DNA of 64,000 bases from Cherax quadricarinatus (taxonomy: Eukaryota > Arthropoda > Malacostraca > Decapoda > Parastacidae): NCBI RefSeq assembly GCF_038502225.1, contig NC_091369.1, positions 8,022,581-8,086,580 of the forward strand. The letters are read 5' to 3'. Shown in pieces: positions 35,901 to 47,900 of this stretch; the first letter of the stretch is position 1, and each line of letters begins with the position of its first letter. The notes under the pieces were generated by a model. The model was not told the DNA's origin. It saw only the letters and a program-made list of their open reading frames with translations, and searched no databases. Made by a program: the position numbers and the translations under genes.

Positions 35901-38900
35901 ACTTCCCATCAATCCCCTACTCCTTGTGCTGAGTGGTCCACACAGGTTTAAAGCTTCACATCAGTTAATGACTGTTTGTGATATCAATAGACTCTACTAA
36001 TACAGTTATAAGTGACCAAATGGAAAGTTAGCTGCCCCAATTTTAATGAAACATTCATGTGAATTGGTAGCTCATTAATCGTAAAAGATATTTTTTTAAC
36101 TCAATGGCCGTCTCTCAAAAAGGAAGGGTGACCCAAAGAAAACATTTTCACCAACATTCCTTTGAAATGGGAGAGAAGAGAAATCTTTTCCTGAAAGTAA
36201 TGACGCCAAAATACACAAAATTTGATGGAAAACTTACAGAATTACGCAGATGCAAAGCTAGTGATCTTGGCAAATTTTAAGTATCGGCAATTTTGCTGAG
36301 CTTGAGTCCTATTTAAAGCCAATTCCATTGCTCAATTTGACCAAATTGTTAGCTCTTTCACTAGTATGCCTTCCATTCTACTGACCGAGTACAAGAAACT
36401 GCCCATTCAACTATCAAAACAACCCTATAAAGTGCACAGAATTCGGTAATTTGGCCAATTTTATGCAAAATTAAACAAATTTCAGTTTAAAAATACCTAT
36501 ATTCATATTTTTAAAATAAACACTGTAAACATTCCAGGCACTAAAACAACATTTTGTCTATACAATAATCATGTCCTCAAGCCTCTCCTGTATTACCCAT
36601 GCCTTCCCTATTTCTCAAATAATAAAATATATCCAGCAGTATTTAGATAACGGTAGGGAAGTTTTTATTGCATTTATGGATTTAGAAAAGGCATATGATA
36701 GAGTGGATAGGGGAGCAATGTGGCAGATGTTGCAAGTGTATGGAATAGGTGGTAAGTTACTAAATGCTGTAACGAGTTTTTATGAGGATAGCGAGGCTCA
36801 GGTTAGGGTGTGTAGAAGAGAGGGAGACTACCTCCCGGTAAAAGTAGGTCTTAGACAGGGATGTGTAATGTCACCATGGTTGTTTAATATATTTATAGAT
36901 GGGGTTGTAAAAGAAGTAAATGCTAGGGTGTTCAGGAGAGGGGTGGGATTAAATTATAGGGAATTAAATACAAAATGGGAAATGACACAGTTACTTTTTG
37001 CTGATGATACTGTGCTTATGGGAGATTCTAAAGAAAAATTGCAGAGGTTAGTGGATGAATTTGGGAATGTGTGTAAAGGTAGAAAGTTGAAAGTGAACAT
37101 AAAAAAGAGTAAGGTGATGAGAGTATCAAATGATTTAGATAAAGAAAAATTGGATATCAAATTGGGGAGGAGGAGTATGAAAGAAGTGAATGTTTTCAGA
37201 GATTTGGGAGTTGACGTGTCAGCGGTTGGATTTATGAAGGATGAGGTTAATCATAGAAGTGATGAAGGAAAAAAGGTGAGTGGTGCATTGAGGTATATGT
37301 GGAGGTAAAAAATGTTATCTATGGAGGCAAAGAAGGGAATGTATGAAAGTATAGTAGTACCAACACTCTTATATGGGTGTGAAGCTTGGGTTGTAAATGC
37401 TGCAGCAAGGAGGCAGTGGAGATGTCCTGTCTAAGAGCAACGTGTTGTAAACATTATGCAGAAAATTCGGAGTGTGGAAATTAGGAGAAGGTGTGGAGTT
37501 AATAAAAGTATTAGTCAGAGGGCTGAAGAGGGTTTGTTGAGGTGGTTTGGTCATTTAGAGAGAATGGATCAAAGTAGAATGACATGGATAGCGTATAAAT
37601 CTATAGGGGAAGGAAGGCGGGGTAGGGGTTGTCCTCGAAAAGGTTGGAGGGAAGGGGTAAAGGAGGTGTTGTGGGCGAGGGGTTTGGACTTCCAGCAAGC
37701 GTGCGTGAGCGTGTTAGATATGAGTGAATGGAGACAAATGGTATTTGGGACCTGACGATCTGTTGGAGTGTGAGCAGGGTAATATTTAGTGAAGGGATTC
37801 AGGGAAACCGGTTATTTTATATAACCGGACTTGAGTCCTGGAAATGGGAAGTACAATGCCTACACTCTAAAGGAGGGGTGTGGGATATTGGCAGTTTGGA
37901 GAGATATACTGTGTATTTTTATACATATATACTTCTAAACTGTTATATTCTGGGCACCTCTGCAAAAACAGTGATTATGTGTGAGTGAGGTGAAAGTGTT
38001 GAATGATGAAAGTATTTTCTTTTTGGGGATTTTCTTTCTCTTTGGGTCACCCTGCCTCGGTGGGAGATGGCTGACTTGTTGAAAGAAAAAAAAATCCAGA
38101 AATGATTTGTCATGGCTTATGGCATCCCAATAATTGAATCAGACCTAGTAAAAACCCTTAAAACAGATCTGAGGATGCAGAGAAAACCTAACCCATCTGT
38201 AGGAATTAACAAAAACTAAATATTTCTGCTATTTTGAGGCTGATTTCAACCTACTTCCAGTCTAGGAACCACCTAAAGTCATCTCTATTTCAGTAGAATG
38301 TCTTCCATTCTATCAAATGATACCAAGAAACAGCCAATAAACCCAAAATAATCACTTTAGAAAACCCCTCAAATTTGTTATTTTAAACTAAACTCAAGGT
38401 AAGAGTCTTGCTTTTCCCATCATGCACCATGCAGGGCAGGATATTTTTTTATACTGTGCACACTCATCTCAGACCCATTCTTTCATATCTAGGTCAAAAT
38501 TTACTGTTCACACCTTATCTGAGTCAGCTGATCTCATGATGTAGTTCTACATAATGGACACTCAAAAGATTAAGGCGGTAACTCTTTCAGCCCAACTGAG
38601 CAATTTTTGTGTTGTATTTGGCTTTTCTAATAACACAGAATACTGCACAGCTTGGAGTTTAGTTGTGTCCACTAACCATTAGCTAAGTAAGTTATGATAA
38701 CTTCTCCATGGGAAAGTGGAGAAGAATCCTTCCTCCGTTAAGCCGTGTGTGTTGTAAGAGGGGACTAAAATGCCAGAAGCAAGGGGCTAGTAACCTCTTT
38801 TCTTGTATAAATTACTAAATGTAAAAGCAGAAAAACTTTCCAGTTTTCTTGTTTTTTGGGTCATCCTGCCTTGGTGGGAGACAGCTGGTATGTCAAAAAA

Positions 38901-41900
38901 AAATTATGCTAACTCTATTTTTTATAATCTATTACAATGGACCCCCAGTTATCGTAATTAATCCATTCCTGAGTGATTAAACCTGAATCTGACAATTTTC
39001 GAATTCATTTTCCCCATAAGAAATAATGTAAATCCAATTAATCCGTTCCAGACACCCAATAGTATTAAAAAAAAAAATTTTTACATGAAATATACATTTA
39101 CCTACACATAGAACAATGAGACATACAGAATAAAACAATAATAAAATGACACCTTTATTAAAGAATTGTTGATGTATGGAAGATGAGAAGGGAAGAGGAT
39201 GGAGGAGTTACTATTGTTTGGAAGAGGAATCCCCTTCCATAAAGACTTGATGTACCAAGTCCTTTTCTGGGGTTACTTCCCTTCTTTGTTTTTTAATGAC
39301 ACTAGGACCAGCTTGAGAGTCACTGACCCCTGTTGCTCAAAAAAGTGTTCCAGAGAGGTCTGTTTCTGGCATATGTTAGGAATTGTGGTGGCGGCAGGGA
39401 AGTGTTGGGAGACAGGACAAGATAGTCTCCCCACCTGACAAGTGTTGCTGGGTTGTTTGTTGTTGGGTCTATAAGGGCCACTGAAAGATAAGTCTTACAT
39501 AGTGGTAGTGGTGGCGGCACTAGAGACGGCGGTGTTGTCAGTAGCCCTATATAACTCCAACAACATTGGAGGAGTCTGATTCATGCTGTCATTTTTCTAT
39601 CGATTAATCGCTTAACTTACTTGCTACACTGTTAATGCTACACTTTATCGCTGGCTGGCACTATAGCCTTTTTTGACTCCTGTTGCTTTAGTATCATACA
39701 TATCGCAGAATCATTGAAGGCACATTCTCCCCTTTCTTTCAGCCCTTTACCAAAGGGTTGGCTGGCACAAGGAACTTCCTTGGGGCCCATGGTTGCTTAT
39801 TTAGTAGCTGCAAGCACTAAAAAGAATGGAATAATACGAAATGTATCGTATGAACGCGTGGGATTGTGCTCACTGGCTGATAAACAATGGCACACTGAGT
39901 GTTGGGCCGCTGTTGCCATGCGGATGCATTCGGGATGAATGACTATTACCGAGCACAATGACGATCACTGATCCAATGTTTTGATGAAAAAAAGTTACTA
40001 TTTCCAAATACAGTGGACCCCCGCATAACAATCAGCTCCCAACGCGACCGATTAATTAAGTGTATTTTTGTAAGTGCTTTTGTAGGTGTATTTTTGGGAG
40101 TCTGAAACAGATTAATCTACTTCACAATATCTCTTATGGGAACAAATTCGGTCTATAACGACACCCAAACAGACTTCTGGATTGAAAAAATATCGTTATG
40201 CGGGGGTCCACTGTATTATGAAATCTGATGACTATGAAATCCGGGGATCCACTGTACTTATAACTCCTGTTCAATGTGGGGCTAATAATTTTGTAATTAA
40301 CTGTTCAGTAAGTGACTGTATTATATACCAATAGGTCCTACAAAACCAAGAATTTTTAACGAATATATTTAACATTTAAGTAGGCAGTAGGTTGGTAGAC
40401 AGCAACTGCCCAGGGAGGTACTACCGTCCTGCCAAGTGAGTGTAAAACGAAAGCCTGTAATTGTTTTACATGATGGTAGGATTGCTGGTGTCTTTTGTCT
40501 GTCTCATAAATATGCAAGATTACAGGTACATCCTGCTACTTCTACTTACACTTAGGTCATACTACACATACATGTACAAACACATATATATACACACCCC
40601 TCTGGGTTTTCTTCTATTTTCTTTCTAGTTCTTGTTCTTGTTTATTTCCTCATCTCCATGGGGAAGTGGAACAGAATTCTTCCTCCGTAAGCCATGCGTG
40701 TTGTAAGAGGCGACTAAAATGCTGGGAGCAAGGGGCTAGTAACCCCTTCTCCTGTATAAATTACCAAATTTAAAAGGAGAAACTTTCGTTTTTCTTTTTG
40801 AGCCACCCTGCCTTGGTGGGATACAGCCGTTTTGTTGAGAAAAACATAAAAAAAAAATTAACATTTAATAAAAAATGTGTAAGCTAAAGTTTAAGACAAT
40901 ATCCATTCATACTTTCAATGACAAACATAATAAACAATAGCATAAATAATTAGACATTTCCCTCATTAAAATCTAAATATATTATTAACTCGCCTATTAA
41001 AGTTGCTTCATTTTCTTCTTGATGGAGACCTGGCCAAGAAAGAAAAACCGACACTGTTGTGAAGAGCAGAGTGTTGACTTTTATCAATGGCTGCATTTTT
41101 TCAGTGAACATTCCCGGGGCATCCATCACTCCATCATTATCAGCAATCATACTCTATAAATGAGAAATATAGGCATCAATCACATTATATGTCACAGGAA
41201 CTTGTAAGTAAATGAATACATTATTAAAATGTAGTACGACCTTGAAGATAAAAACTATAATATATTTCTAACCATGTATTCAATGGGGGGTTCTGATGAT
41301 GGGCTCTTAATCCAAGATACAAGGCCTACTCTCCCTTTCCTTGAATCAAACTTAACTTCCAATTCCCCAGGCACTGTATGACTACAGGTTTAGCACTTCC
41401 CCATGACTAATAATAATAATAATCATACCCATGTAATTTCCTAGGTAGTAGGTTGGTAGACAGCAACCACCCAGGGAGGTACTACTGTCCTGCCAAGTGA
41501 GTGTAAAACGAAAGCCTGTAATTGTTTTACATGAAGGTAGGATTGCTGGTGTCCTTTTTTCTGTCTCATGAACATGCAAGATTTCAGGTACGTCTTGCTA
41601 CTTCTACTTACACTTAGGTCACATTACACATACATGTACAAGCATATATATATATACACACCCCTTTGGGTTTTCTTCTATTTTCTTTCTAGTTCTTATT
41701 CTTGTTTATTTCCTCTTACCTCCATGGGGAAGTGGAACAGAATTCTTCCTCCGTAAGCCATGCGTGTTGTAAGAGGCAACTAAAATGCCGGGAGCAAGGG
41801 GCTAGTAACCCCTTCTCCTGTATATATTACTAAATGTAAAAGGAGAAACTTTCGTTTTTCCTTTTGGGCCACCCCACCTCGGTGGGATACGGCTGATGTG

Positions 41901-44900
41901 TTGAAAGAAAGAAAAAGGAGAAACTTTTGTTTTTCCTTTTGGGCCACCCCGCCTCGGTGGGATACGGCCAGTGTGTTGAAAGAAAGAAAGTAAAAGGAGA
42001 AACTTCCGTTTTTCCTTTTGGGCCACCCCGCCTCGGTGGGATACGGCTGGTGTGTTGAAAGAAAGAAAGACCCATGTAATTTAACTTCATACATCTTTTG
42101 CCTACTGAAGCACTAAATACTGTAGCTCAAAGAATTTTCCAAACAATCTAAGCACAGCTCTTCTATATTGCTTCATGGTATCCCCTCTTTCATAGCCACT
42201 CTCCTACCTGAATTTCTAAACCAATGTAAAAATTTTAACTGTAAATATACCTGTGTAAAACAAGCTGAAAAGCATATGGAAAAAACAGGCTTAGACTGCT
42301 TAGAAGTCCCAATACAACCACCCAAATTTTCTTGCTAGGTCTTAAAATTTAAAAAAAAAAAAAAATGTAATTGTAGGTCGATGTAGTGACGTGCATCAAG
42401 CTAAGATCCCGCATCTACATCTCTACTAACATATGGAGGTGCTTTATCGATTGTCAAACTCAATGCAACCGTATGGGGGTTATAAAGGAGGGGTTAGAGT
42501 GGTTGAGGTGTATGGGTTGGGGTGTATGCAAGAAGGGTTACTTCAGTTGGGGTGAAGGGGTTTGGTGTGAAGGTGGGTGACTAGGAGGGTGGGAACCGGG
42601 AGTCTGCTGGTGTGGGAGATCGAGACCGAGTAGTGGAGGGATGGGGGCAGGAGCTGGAGGCTGTTGTTGGGAGGTGGAGGATTCTGGGCAGATGAAGAGT
42701 GTGGGGAGGATGGGGCGCTAAAAGCAATGGGGCAGTGTGATGGTAACAGAGTGAATGGCAGTGTAGATGGCCAGGTGTGAGTGATGATGGATGACTCAGT
42801 GGGTGAATGTAGTTGGTGGCAACATAACTAAATCTATGTATGGCATGTTAGGGTGTGTGGGCCATGAAAGCATGGAAAAGGTGTGGGTGCTGGTCTGTGG
42901 GAATGGGGGTGTGTAGGCTTCAAGTTGTGGGATAGTGGTGTGGGTAGAGGTCACAGGGGCTTGAGGCTGTTGGGGAGTGATGTGTCAATGAACTGGTGTG
43001 GGTGGTGGTGATGGGGGTTATGTGCGTGTGGTTGGTGGTATGAACAGTAATGAGGGTGGTGTGTGGACGGCATCTTATGGTAAAAGGTGGAGTAAGATGA
43101 GGGTGTGAGGTCATGGGGAAATTGAGGGTGAGGGTGTGGGGCTGGGCAAGGTGTGGTCTTGGGGATGTGGCTGTGGGAGAATGGTATAAGTGTAAGCATG
43201 TTGCTGTGGTGGGAACTGTATGGGCGAGTTGTGTGAGTAGAGGTTGCTGATTAAGATGGTGTGGGTGAAGGTGTGTGGCTGTAGGGGAGTTGTGTGAGTG
43301 GAGGTTGCTGATTAAGATGGTGTGGGTGAAGGTGTGTGGCTGTAGGGGAGTTGTGTAGGTGGAGGTTGCTGATCAGGATGGTGTGGGTGAAGATGTGTGG
43401 CTGTAGGAGAATTGTGTAGGTGGAAGTTGCTGGGTGTGCGGCAGGGAATGGGTGGAGGCAAGAGGTATGGTAGAGGCTCATGGCTGAGGTATGATACTGG
43501 ATACCTATGAAAGGAGCACCAAGGTGATGGAGGTTGCATACATCAAGTAGGCCTTCCTCGTAAGACAATAGACTTGCCCATATGCTCACGAAGAGACAGA
43601 GGGGAAAAGAACCCAGCATGTGCTACATTAATACACTGTTCACCAAAAATATGCCACAATTCTGCAAATGTGTTAATGCAAAAAAAAGTGTTAACAAATC
43701 GTGTTAACCAATGGTCTACTGTATATTCTTCTTCTTTTCTTTCAGCAAACTGGCTGTATCCCACCAAAGCAGGGTTGCCCAAAAAGAAAAACGAAAGTTT
43801 CTCTTTTAAACTTTAGTAATATATACAGGAGAAGGGAGTAAGAGCCTCTTGCTTCCGGCATTTTAGTTGTCTCTTATGACACTCATGGCTTACGAAGGAA
43901 GAATTCTGTTCCACTTCCCCATGGAGATAAGAGGAAATAAAGAAAAACAAGAACTAGAAAGAAAATAGAAGAAAACCCAGAGGGGTGTGTATATATCTTC
44001 TTTCTTTCAACGCACTGGCTGTATCCCACCGAGGCAGGGTGGCCCACCGAGGCAGGGTGGCCCAAAAGGAAAAACGAAAGTTTCTACTTTTACATTTAGT
44101 AATATATACTGGAGAAGAGGTTACTAGTCCCTTGCTCCCGGCATTTTAGTCGCCTCTTACAACACGCATGGCTTACGGAGGAACAATTCTGTTCCACTTC
44201 CCCATGGAGATAAGAGGAAATAAACAAGAATAAGAACTAGAAAGAAAACAGAAGAAAAACCAGAGGGGTGTGTGTATATATGCTTGTACATGTATATGTA
44301 GTGTGACCTAAGTGTAAGTAGAAGTAGCAAGACATACCTGAAACCTTGCATGTTTATGAGACAGAAAAAAGACACCAGCACTCCTACCATCATGTAAAAC
44401 AATTACAAGCTTCCGTTTTACACTCATTTGGCAGGACAGTAGTACCTCCCTGGGCGGTTGCCGTCTACCATCCTACTACCAGGACGGTAGTACCTCCCTG
44501 GGTGGTTGCTGTCTACCATCCTACTACCAGGACGGTAGTACCTCCCTGGGCGGTTGCTGTCTACCAGCCTACTACCAGGACGGTAGTACCTCCCTGGGCG
44601 GTTGCCGTCAACCATCCTACTACCAGGACGGTAGTACCTCCCTGGGTGGTTGCTGTCTACCAGCCTACTACCAGGACGGTAGTACCTCCCTGGGCGGTTG
44701 TTGTCTACCATCCTACTACCAGGACGGTAGTACCTCCCTGGGTGGTTGCCATCAACCATCCTACTACCAGGACGGTAGTACCTCCCTGGGTGGTTGTTGT
44801 CTACCAGCCTACTACCAGGATGGTAGTACCTCCCTGGGTGGTTGTTGTCTACCAGCCTACTACCTTGGTCTACTGTATATAGTTCACTTAATTAAATTTA

Positions 44901-47900
44901 ATCTCTTAATTTTTGTATAAAGAATAAATTTCACAATACCAAGACTGGAACAATTCACAACTTTAGAACTTACATTATAAATATGAACATATTATATAGA
45001 TAAGTGTTATATATGAAGTGCCTATGGTCATAAAATTCAACAAAGTGACCATTATACAGTACCAACCTGAAAGAAACCACTAATTGTTTCAAGGTGAACA
45101 CAGACTGGCTTGAGAAACCTAAGAGCTCGTTGAGCAACCTCAGCCGGTGTAAAGAGGTCGAGGTGGGAGTAGCCGATACCTTAAACAACATGCACATTAT
45201 TAGTAATATAAAAAAAAAAAAATTTACATCAGCCAGTCTCCACAAAGGCTGAGTGGCTCAAATACAACACATTTGTCATTATTCATTCAACAGCTGCCTT
45301 GCCAGAAGTATGCAGACATCACAATTAAAATTCTGTCAATACTGTATTATTATTATTATTATGCTCCTCTAAAAAGAAAAGCTTTCGTTTTTCTTTTTAG
45401 GTCACCCTGCCTTGGTGGGATATGGCCAGTATGTTGAAAGAAATTGTTTTACAAGATCTAATAGTGAAAGGAATTCAGTATTCTTGTATATTTTCACAAA
45501 GTGGATAAACAATGAGTTACAGGAATTGCTCACTTTTTTCTGGATTACTGCCAAGCACTGATGCTCGTTTGTTCGTGGATCCAAACACATGCATAAGTTT
45601 GAAGTTTAGATCAGTCAGCAGAAATTCAGCTTCTGATAATGTTAACTGAGCTTTAACCTGAAAACAAGAGAAATATGTCATTTTTTTAAGTAACTACATA
45701 AGGTAAGCAGACATGTGGTTTTAGGGATTTAACCCTTAAACTGTCCAAACATAGATCTACGTTTTTTCAACATTTGAAAGTATGTAAAAAAGTAGATCTT
45801 TTCTTTTTTTTTCATTTGAAAATGTGTAAAAAAAAACTTTGATCTACTTTTTTTTTTTTGTAATATTTGAAAATATGTAAAAAAACGTAGATCTACTTTT
45901 GGAGCACTATGCTTGTGAACGTAAATTTGTTTGGACAGTTTAAGGGTTAATGTAAGTCATAACCAATAATGATTCCCTAAAATTTCCTCTACAAATCACC
46001 CTAAGACCTGAAACTGGACTGTGGGAGTAATGGCTTAATGAGCTATCATAAATGCAGGTGAGAGATGGTCAGCATAACAAGGGTTCTCCATATGTACTAT
46101 TAGATGTCATCTAATTTTTTGTAAAAACTATGTACATTGTGGGAAAAAAATTATTATGATCATTACTATTATAATTCTTATAGATACAGAACAAAGCACA
46201 CTTGCCTGCAACTCAGTGTCCAGAGCCAACTTTCTGAACAGAAGACAAAACACATCAAGGTGAAGCTCTCTGAAGAATGGCCGAAGACAATTCATGTTTA
46301 CCGATGATGATACCTTTATTTTAGTAATGAAGGAAAACATCACATTAAACCTATAATATGGCTGGTTTGTTGAAAGAAGAAGAATACTGAGAAGTTTTCA
46401 ACCCATGCTTTACTTTCTACAAATAAAATTTTGTGCAGTATCAATAACCATACTGTTGTGATATGAAAACAATCATGATCCATCACACAAGCAATAAATT
46501 CACTTCAAAATAAATTCATTCACACTACAAGTGACCTACTGTTCATCCTATAATTCAAAGCCTCTAATTTAGAGGAACAAATCTCAACTTATTACAAATT
46601 ATTACATTCTTGAGGAGAATCAAAACCACAGGGGGTCAAACAGTGACTGGGAGCCAGTAAGTAATCAAGTTTAATCCAAGGAAAAGAAGGGTAGCTCCAA
46701 TTCCTTTTTTCAAGAGACCTCCACCAGCATCAAGGCATCTCTTGAGGGAAACCCCCTTCAAAAGAAAAAATATATATTCGTTTTAGAAGAACTCCATCAA
46801 CATAAATCCTCAATAAAATCGTTACTGACCTCTGGAGTTTCAGAGTCCTTTTCCCCAGGTAGTGTCAGGAGTGCAGGCTGAGTGGTGGGTAGTGTGGCAG
46901 GCTGTGAAGGTGCTGGGGTGCCCATTTGTGTTGCTTCTGTTGTGCTCTCCTTGCCTTTATTTTTCTTCCTTAAAATAAAGATACAGTCTTATAAAGCTGC
47001 TCTATATAGTGTGGCTGGGAAAGAGCATCAAAAATTGAATAGCACATACATTAAAGGCTTTGACATGTTCTATTTAGTTTTTGATTCACTCAATCACATT
47101 TGCAAACAGTTCCACTCTATAGAAGAGCTTTATAAGAGAGCCAACTGTATTAAGATTTTTGTTTTAATAAAATATAATCAAGTTTACTCTCAAATATTTG
47201 CAAAGTTTGATCCTAATGTTTCACCATTTTTTTTTTTTTTTAACAAGTCGGCCGTCTCTCACCGAGGCAGGGTGACCCAAAAAGAAAGAAAATCCCCAAA
47301 AAGAAAATACTTTCATCATCATTCAACACTTTCACCTCACTCACACATTATCACTGTTTTTGCAGAGGTGCTCAGAACACAACAGTTATGATGGCATTTC
47401 AGTCTAACATGGACCCCTGTGCGACTACTTAATGGGCCAAGTTGGACTGAAAAGTCATCATAAGTTTCAGTCTCCTACATGCAGGTTATCTGTGTAACTA
47501 ACCCTTTCTTAGGTGCTGGCTTCCGTCCCCTCTTTCCTTTCTTTGCAATAGGTATTGTGAATGTAGGTAAAGTTGTAGATGTGTCTAGATCAAACACTGC
47601 CAGAGGTGGAGAGTAGCTGCCACACTTAGGCAAGAGCTGTGATAACATATTCTGAAGCTGAATTACTTGCTGTACACGTGAAAATACCTGCAAACATACA
47701 ACAATGCCATATTATCCATTATCTCCAGTTTTAGTAACAATAAATACTCTTTCCTTTACAACACATCATTTACAATGGAAACTTTCCCTATTTTTTTTTC
47801 AACATGATGGCCGTCTCCCACCGAGGCAGGGTGGCCCAAAAAAGAAAGTAACATTTTCACCATCACTCGCACAAAATCACTGTCTTTGCAGAGGAGCCCA

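Noticed and set aside
42920..43619. Proline- and histidine-rich - strand frames of 64-122 codons
   Set aside because: They are the complement of the G/T-rich low-complexity tract and lack any family motif. Composition alone keeps them open.
44346..44882. A 178-codon + frame and a 111-codon - frame of 16-residue repeats, resembling a repetitive secreted protein
   Set aside because: The unit equals the noncoding head of SINE V and the period is a multiple of three, so openness on both strands is automatic. No start context or splice context supports translation.
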